Assembly: GCA_947579605.1 (NCBI GenBank)
Contig: OX388307.1
Location: 28,559,237 to 28,623,236, forward strand
DNA length: 64,000 nucleotides
DNA from: Athripsodes cinereus
Lineage: Eukaryota; Arthropoda; Insecta; Trichoptera; Leptoceridae
Direction: 5' to 3'
The notes beneath the pieces were generated by a model, which saw only the letters and a program-made list of their open reading frames with translations, was not told where the DNA came from and made no database searches. Shown one piece after another: positions 1-12,560 of the stretch. Positions within the stretch are counted from its first letter, which is position 1; the number at the start of each line of letters is the position of its first letter. The translations under genes were made by a program, and so were the position numbers.

Positions 1-111
1 TGATAATTATATTATAGAAATGTATAGAGGGAGCGATTTGATAGGATGTGTAAAATATAACATGTATAGGTGCCTATAACGTATTGATTTTGTCGAATAT
101 TGTATCTATCC

Positions 112-372
112 ACCCTTGGAGTCCCCGATAAAGAATAAACTTGCCACTCTTTTTTGTAAGTTTTCGAGTGTCATGTTTAAGGCAGGAATTTGTAAAATAC
201 CACGTTAAAAAACACTTAAAATCTTCAGATCAGTTTAAAATGTATGCCTTCCATCCTCAATGACCTCAATGTCTAACTTTGATTGACAAGGATGAAACGA
301 CTTGTATGTTTATTACAAGCAGTTGGTCCATTGGCTACCCCACTCTAAAGATAAGCCATGATGGTATGGATG
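112..372 (+). mobile_element. abundant SINE-like repeat, near full-length copy
   Basis: Order of family blocks: GGAGTCCCCGATAAAGAATA, TGTAAGTTTTCGAGTGTC, AAGGCAG, GACTTGTATGTTTATTACAA, TTGGCTACCCCACT, ATGATGGTATGG. Copies across the window end in GCCGTGATGGTATAG, often with a TAG-rich tail. Confidence 0.65.
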
Positions 373-1356
373 GACGAATCATCTATTCCTTTAGTAGATA
401 AATATAAATAATTACTATGTCCATTAGATTATTATCTATCATTCAGTTATATAATAATTAGTTATGGAATAAAATTTATGTCACTGTATGCATAGTACTA
501 ATTAGTAAGGTACACACTTGGCTAGTCGTAAATATTCTACTAACACCTGGTTCTCATTATAATATTTTAGCCACACACTACTGGATAGAATAATTTGAAG
601 ATTTATTCACACGTGCCAGATTAAGCCGCATTCAAAGGGACAAAAAACCTATAAAATTTCAGTGCCAACCACGTATAACCTAACTATAATATGTACACAT
701 TTGATTTTTGAGATTAGTATAGCTTTTGTATTAATACGTTTTTTATGTTAAAACAGGGTAGACCTACAACCGAGCTAATGTGTTGAATAATATGTCATTG
801 CAGGTGTTTAATTTCTTGTTTGAGAAAATGTCTGGTATTTTTTTAGATTAAAAACTCGGAGCTAATCAAAAACACGACCACTTTATTCCGACATTTCGGT
901 AGAAGAGAATGATTACAGAAACATAGATAGCTTATATTATCTAAATTGAGCATAGACAATGCAGCGCAGAGCGTTTTAAATTCGACTCACTCTGTGGTGC
1001 CAAAGTCCTGTGTCAACAGCAGGAGTCGATAATGTTTTATGCTATTTTTTTTTATTAAGTTTTAGTTATTGGATGTCAACTGGCACTGACTATTATTGAA
1101 AAAGTCATCAATATTAAACTTGAATGAGAATCTTATTTATTTTTATTTATTTATTCATTCTTTACTGTACATTGATTAAAAACAATTACATAAAAGGTAT
1201 ACATTCAAATTAAATACAATCAATATACAGAAATCTTGACATAGGAATGAATAAGATATTAAAAACGATTAAGTTTTGGCATTGTCGATTTTGCAATTTT
1301 ACTATGTTAGCATGGGGTATCGTTATAATTATATTTGTCCAGATCCAACTTTTAAT

Positions 1357-1515
1357 TTTTTTATTTTTATTTACTTATTTTTTACTGTACATTGATTAGA
1401 AGAAAATTCACACACAAATACATTTAAAACAAATATAATCATTCAATCAATATACAGAGGGCGAGTTTATCACAGAGGCGCGATTTCTTCCAGTTCCAAC
1501 TAACCCATTTTTGAA
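1357..1515 (-). mobile_element. LINE 3' end (CGATAAACTCGCCC family)
   Basis: ACTGTACATTGATTAG, CAATATACAGAGGGCGAGTT, GCGCGATTTCTTCCA, CTAACCC, i.e. the reverse of the 3' UTR seen in the LINE at 44000-44716. A tail-only fragment lies just before it at 1138-1240. Confidence 0.65.
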
Positions 1516-4500
1516 AAGCACATGGCTATATTTTAACCAGTCATTGACATTATTCACAATTCTTTTATTGAAATAATATTAATTACAATTACATACAACA
1601 TTACAAAAGACAATAAAATATGCATAAGGATATGACTACCTACCACACAAGCCATTAGCCAGACTAATCCTTTCAGACAATAATAAAAATATATAAATAA
1701 ACAAAATTAACATAAACAATAAGCCCGTAGATGACCCAGTGTATAAGCCAGAAAGTTAGTTAAAAAAATGAGTCAGTCAGTGGGTTAAGTGAATTAAATA
1801 CGTTGTCAAATTCTGGATAAAAGGAAAGGCGCAGTTATCCGTATAATTTTTTTCTGTATTTTTCTGTTTATATTTGATTTGATTCAAATAGTAGTAAAAT
1901 AAATGTTTATTATTCATTACAAACGAATTGTTTCCTTGTACTTTAATTCTATGTGTATATTATTTTCACCTTTATTGGCAAGTAGATACTATAGGTTCAT
2001 TGAAATCATAATTTTTAGTATAATATGTACTTATCATAATAATAGTAATTAGTGTCATATTTTGTATGTATATATTATTAACAATAATTACTGTAAAAAT
2101 GTACTTTGATTTTATTTTTTATGAGATATAAACGTACTGACCTCTTAGGCGTAAAGATATATCTTATTTTGTTTTTTTTTTTTTATGATAGATCTTGTTT
2201 TGAGAATTATAATTTTTTCACGACGATGAAAATCTTCTTAGATTGAGAAAATAATTGTTCTGTTATATAAAAAAATTTAGTTTCTTAACTCAAAGCAAAT
2301 CTTTTTGACCCAAGATATTTTTTCTGTGTACAATATTTGATTTGTTTGTACGTTTTGCGATGTGTTCAATAATATTCGAAATTTTCAATTTATACAGAAG
2401 CTCTAATGTAAAGTTCAATATATTGACAGAGGGTCTTTGTGGATGTTCATTGTACCTAAAAAGAAATTAAAAATAAACATACTTTTGAGCAATTCCATCA
2501 ATGTAACTTCTCACAGTGTTTTTTTTTTCAAATACATTCTCAAACATCTTTAAAGTAAGCAAAACGCTAGTGACGTGAACGCACAGTGATGAAATACTTA
2601 ATACTGTAGTTTGTTTTATTAAATTTTAAGTTTTATGTGCTCATATGCATTTATTGAATAAATTTTTATATGGCGTATAGGTGCATTTCAAGAAACGTTG
2701 TGAAAAAAGCAGGAAAAGGTACCTACCTATAATATAAATAAAAACAATAATTATTATGGAAAATTTCTTTGTACACAATTAAATTTGGAACAAAGTATTC
2801 TATTAATTAAATTATCCAGCCTCCTGTACTTAATGTTTCTGAATTTGAACAAAATTGATTGCATCTTATATCGTGTTAGTTCAAAACTGTTTAATTCGTG
2901 TACAAAGCGATCTCTAAGTAGGTACTTATTATTTTGTATTAATTTTGGAAGTCCCTATACAATACGAATATCATCTTCAGATCATTGATTGTCAGAGTAT
3001 AATTATAATTTTAATTAGTATAGTATGTTGTTGCATGTATTATAAGTAATTAGACATACATAACTTGAATGATTGTACATTTTATTACGATTTTACAATA
3101 AATTATAATATTTTTGTTTCGAAACTATTTATTCTTTTCTGTACCCCGATCACAAGTGCTATCGATTTCATTTACTTGATAAAAAAGATATTATGTAGTA
3201 AGATGAAGAAACTTTGATGCCAAGCCCAAGGGTGGATCCAGAAGTCTAGAAGGCAGACCTAATATATATTGGATAAAAGTCAAGTGCCCAAATTAAGGAT
3301 TGCACCCACCCTCACACATGGATGATACAGGAATGCCAGTTCTTGTCTCTTGTTTCATACACTTCATGAAAGTTCTCCCTAAGAGAGGGCTCAAGTTTCT
3401 TCCATGGACTTTCATAGTAATTACATACCATTCTAGAAGTTAAACCTAATATACACCGTAGGTATCGGCATTAATTTTGTAACTTTTTATTTTAGTAACT
3501 CTTCACTTTAAATTAGTAAATAAAATTAGTAATATTAATTGTGCAGATCGTTCACCTGATGAAACGCAGTCGGAGCCCTCGAAACCGGTTGTGCATAATC
3601 AATATGCCAAGTACCTAATACCGCACAATAAAACTCACTTTATAGTTATCAAACATTGTAGTAGGTTTACTGGAAGACATTGCCTCAAGGCAATATGTAC
3701 GCCTTTTGTAAAATTTATATTTGACAATGAAGTGTTTATTATTATTTTTTTTATATATTATATAAATGCACACTAAACATATTAATTCCCTCAGAACTTA
3801 TTTAGCATTTAACAGAGAATTATTACGAACATTCTGATTAAATGTGAGTACCAATTCTAATTAAAACATTTAAATTTCTGTATATCTACAAAAGAAAACC
3901 AATTAGGTGAGTGAGTAATGGCACCCAGCGGCTTATATTGTAATTTTTAGAGACACTTATATTGAATATTCAACAATAATATGTAAATAAAGTGTCGAGA
4001 TATAAATAATACATTATAATTCTACACATATATTATCATTAGGATTATTAATGACAATTAAGTATTATGCAAATTTGAAAAATCTATTAAAATTTATAAA
4101 ATATAACAGATAATGTACCTACCTATACATATATGGCAAAAAAGGTATGGTCAAAATTATAATAATATTGAGAAAACATTTGTGTGACCGTGGGTTATGA
4201 CATTAGCGACTCCCGTTGGATAGTTAATAATTACAGTATTAGAAATGTAACGGATAGTGATTTTACCGGATAATGAATATTCAGAGAGGTCTTAAACCGG
4301 ATTTTCGGATATTATTTAGTTATGGTTTTGACTTGTTAAACTTGGTCGATCCCTTTAGATTTTTTCACTTGACTCTTTTCAAAATTATACCTAATTTTGT
4401 GTTTGAAAATTATAATTTGAAATATTCTTGTTTTCATTAGTAACTAATTGTTATTTTTTTGTTTCTTATGCGTGACACCGTAAAAGATGAAAAATTTATA

Positions 4501-7102
4501 ATATGTGTGAGCTTTTTGTAATTGCGTGTTTTTTTGTATTTACTTTGTTATTGTATTTGCAAATGTCTGTTCAAATGCCCAATTAGATTAAATTAAAAAT
4601 AGCGATATGATTAATAAACAAACCTTTTGAAAATTTACCATTTTATTATAATTTTATTCTATTTATTTATTTAATTTAACTTCTTTACACGGCAAAGCCT
4701 TTTACATGTTGACCAATAAAACAAAAACAACAATTAAAACAATTTGACAAACGAAGACATTTATATACAGTTACAGTTTCTTGCAAATAAATTAATGAAA
4801 AAAATATATATTAATCTGAAACAAACTTCACATGCAGGTACAAAAGATTAATTGAATTTAAAATGATTAAAATTTTTTTTTTTTTATTTACATTTTTTTA
4901 TTTAATTATTAAAATGACGTTAATGTAAAAAATAATTGTACCTACACAAAAATTAAGGCTGAATACTGGATAGTTGCCGAATATTCCTTACATCTCTAGT
5001 ATATATTACATCTTATTATAATTAGAATATTAAAAATAGCGACGTGAATCTGAAATTAAAATATGTTTAAAAATCTGCATTATTAAAAATTATTTATAGG
5101 TAGTTGATAAAAATACCCAGCAGGCCTAGCCACAGTGGGAAGATGGTGACTCAAAACAAAGAATTTTACTACTTACAATTAATATCTTATATTATAATAT
5201 ACTGTAGCACACACATATGTAAAACTGATTTGCAGACAGCAAGAAAGAGAAAGATTGTGACTCAGAAGAGGAGAAGACAAAGAACAATAGAATAGAGAAG
5301 ACTATTGGTATGGAAATAGTACCTACTTGTTACATACATAATAATCATGTCTTGTGTATGGTTTTGGGTTAAATTGGAAGCGTGACTGCTATCATCTCCC
5401 TCTTCTTAGAATCTCTAAAACGGTAAGTACTAAATAATATGGAATACAAAAATGGTAGCCACTGTCCTCTAGGAGACAACCAGAACATATGTACACTAGA
5501 TAAAACATTATCTTTGAAATCCTGCATTAATCTGATAAAGTTAGGAACAAATGATAGTTCCAAAATTTTAAGTTCTTGGCTAATGTTTCGAATTTCTGTA
5601 CTTATTTATTAATTTGGATATTTCCTCAAATTCTTAGGTAGGTATTCAGCGCAAAATAAAATAGTAATAAGTATTGAAAAAAGGTTAAATGTTTCCTTTA
5701 ATTCTTATATCAGACCAGAAAGTTGGGAACTAAAAAAGTTCCATAAATTTTGTAAAAAAGATACATTTTTTTAGTATTGGGGGGGGGGGGGGGGTTGTTC
5801 AGCAGTGGACAGGAATAGCAAGACTTTTCGATATTAATAAAAGTCAATATTTGTAAATGATTTTATGTGTGATAGTAAGTACGGTTATGTTACAATGTTA
5901 AATGTGGACATTGGAATCATATGGGTGTATTATAGCACAAAAGATGATGCGACCGAAGAGTACGCAGATACGATTATTTTCTCTAAAATCGCGGTCATTG
6001 AATTAATGAACTTCTAATTCTCTAGTCAATTTGATAATTTTCATCTTACAGCGTTCACATGTGTGATAAATTAACCTCGGGTAATGCACTTATACCTACA
6101 TAAAATTCTAATCACTACATTAGTATTTTTTTCAAATATTTTTAGTCTTTCCAGTGAACAACTTCTACACGTATTTAACTGCGCCTTTATACTTATATCT
6201 CTGCTTCTATCTGCTGATCACCGAACACCAATACATTTTGCATAAAATCTGGCGTTAGTATATTGTTCTGCTTTATTATAACTATGAAATTTGGTTTTAA
6301 CTTTAAATAATATTATATACTCACTAAATTATTAATTTATAAAAAAGATTCATATGCCATATCCAATATTATGACCAACCCTGAAAGTTTTTTCACCAAT
6401 TTTATTTTTCCGCTGTCCTTCATTTTGTTACAAAGATAACAATAAAGCTTCTCTTTTTATATTTTTGTTTCTATGCCAGAAATGAAAAATTACAGTCTCA
6501 GATTATCGGATGAAATTTCTGAAACAAAAGAAAAGACTCGAAACACTAATATTTTTTTTTTTATAGTTCTTACTTTGCTTTCCGTACCACTTTTTTCTAT
6601 GGCTATTGTTAAAGGGTTGCGATTATCTATGGCGAAACGGAATGACAAAAACTGTCAGTTTTATTTTGTGTTGTCAGGGATGGGATAGTTATTGCAATGT
6701 TCTATTTTACATCAAACTGTTATAAATAATGTGAAATTTAAGTAATAAACAAAAAAAAATCATGCAAATTTAATATTTGATCTTATTGAGTGCTACGCAA
6801 AACTAATCAAAGTGTTTGTTTATTTTAACCTAAACATACCTAGTATACGACCATTGAATCTAAACAAAGAGTATTGGGTTTTTGTACATATAGAAACCGA
6901 CAAAGTTTGATATGGAAATTATATCGTTGTATTGTTTTGCCATTATCATATTTTTCATTATCGTAGGTGAATATTATGTTAACAGGGTTCGTAAAATACG
7001 GTATTTTTTTAATAATCCTGTGTACTTGGGAGTGATATTTCTGTATTCTGATATTGGAAAATGTTATAATATTAGTAGCAACATTAAATCGAAAACAAAA
7101 AA
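1516..7102. other. intergenic, no gene recognised
   Basis: AT-rich sequence with short chance frames only. Contains a 17-G run near 5779 and TA/TTA-rich tracts. Confidence 0.6.
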
Positions 7103-7487
7103 GAACTTTCGCAGTTAAGCGGCCCTACCCGTTGTCGAGTACTTTTTTTTATAGAAAAAGTAATATTTAGGAAACTTGAGGAAATTGTTGCCATATGTAG
7201 AATTATTTATTTGGTCACCAAATTTTTGGGAAAAACTTTTAATAGGAAAAAAATCGCTAATATGAAACTTGAGCGGCCCCACCCGTTGTCGAGTAATATG
7301 TTCGGAACAAGGAAATTTATATTCGAAGTAGATTTTATTTTTGTCAGCAAAAAGTTTTTTCCAAAAATTTGGTGACCAAATAAATAATTCTACATATGGC
7401 AATAATTTCCTCAAGTTTCCTAAATATTACTTTTTCTATAGAAAAAAGTATTCGACAACGGGTGGGGCCGCTAAACTGCGAAAGTTC
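7103..7487. mobile_element. foldback element, 385 bp
   Basis: Arms of about 125 bp starting GAACTTTCGCAGTTAAGCGG are mirrored at the right end. Key inner block GCGGCCCTACCCGTTGTCGA occurs three times: twice in + orientation (near 7119 and 7272) and once reversed (7456). No target duplication is certain. Short frames read on both strands are a consequence of the symmetry. Confidence 0.7.
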
Positions 7488-8105
7488 CAACAAAAGTTTA
7501 TATGTGATGAAAAGTCATGATCTTCATAAGTTTATATTTTTTGAAAGAATCAAGGCTATGTCTAAAATGCTAATAGTTGGCTCCCAGTAAATGAAAATGA
7601 CAATTTATACTGTGAAAATCTGATGTTCCCATTGTTTATAGTTAAAGATATTTTACGCAATTTTGTTATAATCTTCAGGCTGCCCACTTTGGCACCTCGG
7701 GTGTGGACGAGATTTGCTAAGTGTAGAATTTCAGTTAAATGGAAGCCCCTAGACTTCTACGCTATCCGGGTGGTCGGTGGGTCCCTTATAACGTAATTTT
7801 GTTATTAAAATAACATATTCATAAGTATTTTCTACTTGGGCGGCCATTGACAAATAAATTTGTTTGTCGCTTGAATACATTAAACTGAAAATGTTTTGTA
7901 TTGATTTATCTATTATGTTTTGGACAATACTGTTTATAATTTGATTAGATATGTGTATTCATTTACCATGTATATTTTATTAGTTCAAAATTTGTACACC
8001 ATAAATACCTACTTTTATTCGCTTTAGGCATTCCATTTGATACAAATGATTTGTGACCACACATACTTATATTATACAAATCTCATTTAATTTAATTTGC
8101 TCCGT

Positions 8106-8275
8106 GAATTCCCCCCAAGTATACCTCTCAATCTTGTCTAAAATTGAAAAGTGTCCTTTAAAAAGCCAGATATTCATGAAACATCACGAATATGACATTT
8201 AACGTCTTCATTTCAGCGATGAGGTATGCCACTGGTCGTGAATTTCTCATGTTTTATTGGTGCAGAAAGATCTAA
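8106..8275 (+). mobile_element. SINE-like family, 3' part lost
   Basis: AAAGTGTCCTTTAAAAAGCC, CAGATATTCATGAAACATCA, ATTTCAGCGATGAGGTATGC as in other copies. The gatatgccgtg end is missing. Confidence 0.55.
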
Positions 8276-8591
8276 CCAGCTTTTTCTGCAGTCTGACCCA
8301 CTGGCCTTCAGTCAGCTGTTAAACACAAGTATATGGTAACAAATACAAATAATAACAAAATATTTCACAAACATTATTACTAGGTGAACCTTTATTGTGG
8401 CATTCTGTTTAAATACAATAAAATGTAATAATGTGACAAAACAAATGTTTTAAATAAATAAATTACATACCTACAATGTCAAATTAAACAAAGAATTAAA
8501 AATTTGTTAGATCACATTATGGAATGTGCAAGGTTACAAATAAAACTATTATTTACCATCTACATATCTGCAATAAGGGTTTTTATAATAT

Positions 8592-8720
8592 TTTGGATTA
8601 GTTGAAAGAGATTGCACGTCCTTTGTGATAAACTCACCATCTGTATATTGATTGTATTTAATTTGAATTATGAAATTGTTTGTGATCAATGTACAGTAAA
8701 GAATGAATATATAAATAAGT
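8592..8720 (+). mobile_element. LINE 3' end (CGATAAACTCGCCC family)
   Basis: GGATTAGTTGAAAGAGATTG, GTGATAAACTCACC, TGTATATTGATTGTATTTAA, AATGTACAGTAAAGAATGAA. A foldback follows immediately. Confidence 0.65.
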
Positions 8721-8835
8721 GTTATCAATAAAACACTGTTTTACTTTTCACTATTAATTTATTATTACTCAAGCGTTTTCGTCAAGTTAGCTTGACATTT
8801 TCAAGAGAACTAACGAACAGTGTTTTATTGATAAC
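8721..8835. mobile_element. short foldback related to the intronic hammerhead-like elements
   Basis: Perfect 20-bp ends GTTATCAATAAAACACTGTT and its complement. Inside, on the reverse strand, GTCAAGCTAACTTGAC is followed by GAAAACGCTTGAG, parallel to the arm at 33717-33755, but the CTGANGA box is decayed. It sits directly after a LINE 3' end. Confidence 0.55.
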
Positions 8836-8944
8836 AAATATGTTTAAAATGTCTTTTCACAATGTGAACACACAAACTCTAGATCATATAAATAAGTGAT
8901 TATCGCTTCTAAATGTAAAATTCTTTAGTTTAGCTTAGAATCAT

Positions 8945-9056
8945 ATTTTGAATGTTTTTTACGTATTCTACAATGCACATCCGTTACTTGATTTATCGGT
9001 AACGGTTAATCAAGTAACGGATGTGCATTGTAGAATACGTAAAAAACATTCAAAAT
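8945..9056. repeat. perfect 48-bp inverted repeat
   Basis: 8945-8992 is the exact complement of 9009-9056, with a 16-nt centre TTATCGGTAACGGTTA. It could be the whole or the core of a small foldback element. Confidence 0.85.
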
Positions 9057-9138
9057 GTCTCGTAACTGTTACATAGTTAATCCTTCTAAAATAACTGATA
9101 GAATCATATTTTTGAAGAGTTAATATCTATCTCTATAC

Positions 9139-9345
9139 CATCACGGCATATCCCACATATAGGGTAGCCAGCAGACCAGATGCATGTAATAAACATGCAA
9201 CCTGTTCACTCCAGCCAACAAAATAATAAGACATTCAGGATGGGTGGCAAACTACATAGCTGAGTTTAAGATGTAAAATGTCCTTCATTCACCTGCCTTT
9301 GACAGGATACTCGAAAACTTACGTAAAATAGTAGGAGACAAATTT
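9139..9345 (-). mobile_element. SINE-like family, reverse orientation
   Basis: Reverse strand of CACGGCATATCCCACATATA, GGGTAGCCAGCAGACCAG, ATGCATGTAATAAACATGCA and GGATACTCGAAAACTTACG. Confidence 0.65.
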
Positions 9346-9384
9346 TTGCCAGGTGCTCCAAAGAAAATGAATGATTTTTATTTA

Positions 9385-9720
9385 CATACATACATACCAT
9401 CACGCCACTTCCCTCGCGGGGTAGGCAGAAAGGATCGAGCGCCACTTCCTTCTATTCTTGCATTCATCTTTCGCTTCCGTCACTGTCATACTATTCCTCA
9501 TGCATGCTCTCCTGTTCAATGTGCTCAACACGTGACCGTCCTGTAGGATTTGATTTAAGTGATCTTGCCATTTAATCCTCGGACGTCCACGTCTCCGCGC
9601 ACCATTCCTCTCAGCCAAATATATCTTCTTGGTCATTCTGTCCTCATTCATTCTTTCCACGTGCCCGAACCATCTTAACTTATTCACATTCATCCTTGTT
9701 ATTGCACCAACTTTCATTCC
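9385..9720 (-). mobile_element. LINE RT C-terminal fragment (LRWFGHVERM family)
   Basis: Reverse-strand frame 9400-9717 reads NKLRWFGHVERMNEDRMTKK, then RRRGRPRIKWQDHLNQIL and RRACMRNSMTVTEAKD. This is the familiar C-terminal tail of a non-LTR reverse transcriptase. 5' truncated. Relatives in the window: 26510-26760, 27361-27500, 59195-59300. Confidence 0.8.
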
Positions 9721-10569
9721 ACATTCCTTATGTATAATATTTGAATTTCTTTTCTTATTACAGATATGTTAATTTAGTGCAATTATTTTTTAGTGATGCA
9801 TTTACATGCAGGATGGAATATTCTCTATTTAATGGGTATATTGCACCGACTTTATGATAATTATGATATTCTTGTATAGGAATACTTATACTGGTGGTGA
9901 CTAGGATAAGGCAGATTGCAAGGGCACTAATTACCTTGATAGATGACAGTACCGTGTACCGTATATAGAATATTTATATCTATATACTGAGCTGTCTGGT
10001 ACAATGAAAGTTGAGGAAGTTCCTTAATAATTTGACCATGATGAAATAATGTGTTTTATATTATACCTAATACTAGTTTTAAGCCCAGATTTACACAAGG
10101 AATTAATTTTAAATTGTTAAAAAAACACTTTTTGATAACGTATGTTTATACTTTTGTGAGAAATGGTAAAATAGTGGTGTAAAATTGTCGTCAAAAATGT
10201 AAAAAAATATTTTTTATGTACAAATTGTGAAAACACTCTGTGTCACAAAATTGTTATTATTTGTTTAATTACTTATGATAAATCTATTTAATTGCTTCAA
10301 GACAAATAATTAATAAACATATAATATAATACATGGGATGGAAGATCAGGGGTCATAGATGGGTCAGAAGGAGACGTTTCTCCTAACTCCAGAATATCTG
10401 GGAGTGCAAATAGAGATGAATAGTGTGGATGAACTGATTCACGCTTCACATGACATAGGACGTTTCTCGGAGTGAACCCAACTTATATAGATATGTAATA
10501 TATTGACATAATACATTAATTTGAAACTGTTTCATAAATTATGCATTATAAATCTCAACAAATGAGATA

Positions 10570-10722
10570 TGTTGGGTTAGTTGGAAGAAATCGTGCCTCT
10601 GCGATAAACTCGCCCTCTGTATATTGATTGTATGATTGTAAGTATTTGTTTCAAATGTATTTTTGTGTGAATTTGCTTGTAATCAATGCACAGCTAAGAA
10701 TAAATTAATAAAATAAATAAAA
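10570..10722 (+). mobile_element. LINE 3' end (CGATAAACTCGCCC family)
   Basis: GGGTTAGTTGGAAGAAATCG, GCGATAAACTCGCCCTCTGT, ATATTGATTGTATG, then an AATAAATA tail. Confidence 0.7.
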
Positions 10723-11638
10723 ATATGTATTTATTTATTTAGGAACAAACATATGCCAATAAGCCCAACATACACATAAAAACACAACAGAATAAATCAG
10801 TTCTTAAGAGTGCTGTGCTCCTTTACAGGCGTAAATGAACTTAAACTGGAGTTACACCATTCAAAACCCCTTATTATTTTATATTATTTCTCTGCCTTGT
10901 CTAATTTAGATATTCTGAAAGGTTTTATAAAACCACATACATACATACATGTTTATAAACAGTTTGTAATATTTATTATACTTGCATTAAAATGTATCAG
11001 TATAATACACTTTTAGTTAAGTGTGATGAATATTAATCGCAAAGTATGTATTGTTTGTATTATTTACTTATGCAACATATGTTTCTGTGTGGTTAGTTAT
11101 TTGTGATGTGTTTGTTGATTACTACAGACTAACTACTAATCCTTAACATTAGTTGTTTTATTCAGTGCTAGGCAATAGGTTTTTTTTATTTATATACTTA
11201 AATACATATTATTTCCAATACACTATTCCAAGGAATTTGTTGAATTGATCACTCCCTCTATTCTGTAAATGGTTTTGAAGGATCTTTATAAAATACTACA
11301 TTATAGGACATTTTACAATAAAATAATACATTACAGGATGTAAGACACCCCGTGCAAGACATTTGAAATCTCAAATTCATCAATCTGTAGGTATACGGAA
11401 TGCTTTGTATGACTACAGTCGTCCCACTTTTCCCATTTTATGAGATCCATTTAAGGTACAAATTGAGTTTTCAAATTGATTGCGATCAAATAAATACATT
11501 TAACATTTTCCTAACAATTTATTAAGGATATTATGAAGAGAAGTCTTAATCTTTTGGCATAGAATTGGTCTGGATAAAAGATATTTTTTTCTTCCGAGTG
11601 TTGCTCAAACAATTACAACAAATTATGTTCTGAATTTT

Positions 11639-12470
11639 TTGACACAATTGAATGTTGGGATTTTATTTGCTAGAAGTGTAAGCATCGAAACTCTGTGTCG
11701 TGCACTCCTTGGAAGTCATATATGTATGTGTACCATATCTGACAGTCAAGCAGCTATTAAAGCATTGGGTTCAAACATCATCAATTCCAAGATGGTTTGG
11801 ACATGCCTCCTCAAACTTAACGAGTTAGGCAAGAAGAATAAAGTCACCCTCCTCTGGGTACCCGGACACATCGGGGTTGAGGGAAATGAACGAGCTGATA
11901 AGCTGGCAAGAAAGGGTGCGGCAACGCAACTCTATGGACCAGAACCATTCTGTGGTTTGGGACATACGTTTTTCCAAGAGGAAATTAAAAAGAAAGGGAG
12001 ACAAGAAAGAAACAAACTATGGAAGAATCTCCCTAGGCTTAGGCAAGCCAAGGAACTGCTCGGAGGATATAACTCCAAAAGGGCCAAGACTTGCACTAAC
12101 CTAAGTAAAACAAGTCTCAAGGCAATAACAGGCTTCCTAACGGGTCACTGCAGACTCAGGGAACACCTACGCAAACTGGGACTTGAAGAAGATGGCACCT
12201 GTAGATTTTGCGAAGAAGAGGCCGAGACTCCTCGACATCTCTTGGCGGACTGCAATGCTGTGGGATTCGCAAGAATCAAAACCCTAGGCAGGCACTGGGT
12301 AGAAGTGGAGTCTCTCCAAACCTTGGACCCCCTCAAGATCCTGGACTTCATAAAATGTCTAGGACTTGAGGGTTCGCTTTGACTGGTAACACCGGGAAAG
12401 CTAAGTAGGGGGAGTACAATAGATCTTATAGGTCGCGGTGCATACCATACCCCATAACATAATAATGTGT
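11639..12470 (+). mobile_element. 5'-truncated LINE: RNase H domain plus C-terminal zinc knuckle
   Basis: Seen: one open frame 11639-12382. The RNase H part has SDSQAAIKAL and WVPGHIGVEGNERADKLA; after it comes CRFCEEEAETPRHLLADC, the cysteine/histidine knuckle typical of the pol C terminus of I/R1/Jockey-group LINEs. The reverse transcriptase and endonuclease are absent, so the copy is 5' truncated and cannot move alone. The 3' end is near ATACCCCATAACATAATAAT. A second copy lies on the other strand at 31955-32667. Confidence 0.85.
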
Positions 12471-12479
12471 ACCATATAA

Positions 12480-12560
12480 AACATACCTACCTAGTTAATA
12501 CCTATTCGAATAGGTTGACTATCGGTGAGTGTGATCAATTGGAATGATAAATCTCGAGTG
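12480..12560 (+). mobile_element. partial copy of the CCACTCTAG foldback family
   Basis: CATACCTACCTAGTTAATAC, ATTCGAATAGGTTGACTATC and CTCGAGTGGTTCAAAATATG in the same order as the copy at 38205. The left half is missing. Confidence 0.55.

Noticed and set aside
3553..3600. CTGATGA ... GAAAC motif resembling a hammerhead core
   Set aside because: The bases between the two boxes do not form a convincing stem II, so it was not annotated as a ribozyme. It may be the end of another retroelement.
5779..5796. Long G run as a possible quadruplex or assembly artefact
   Set aside because: A simple homopolymer near a retroelement-like phrase (CAGCAGTGGACAGG); nothing further supports a function.
6473..6688. 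71-codon frame with one hydrophobic stretch
   Set aside because: Short, no family, surrounded by repeat-rich AT DNA; likely chance.
7115..7590. Frames on both strands with mirrored peptides
   Set aside because: Explained by the foldback element at 7103-7487.
11932..12351. Reverse-strand frames opposite the LINE RNase H region
   Set aside because: Shadows of the + strand LINE frame; the RNase H and zinc-knuckle residues are in the + strand frame only.
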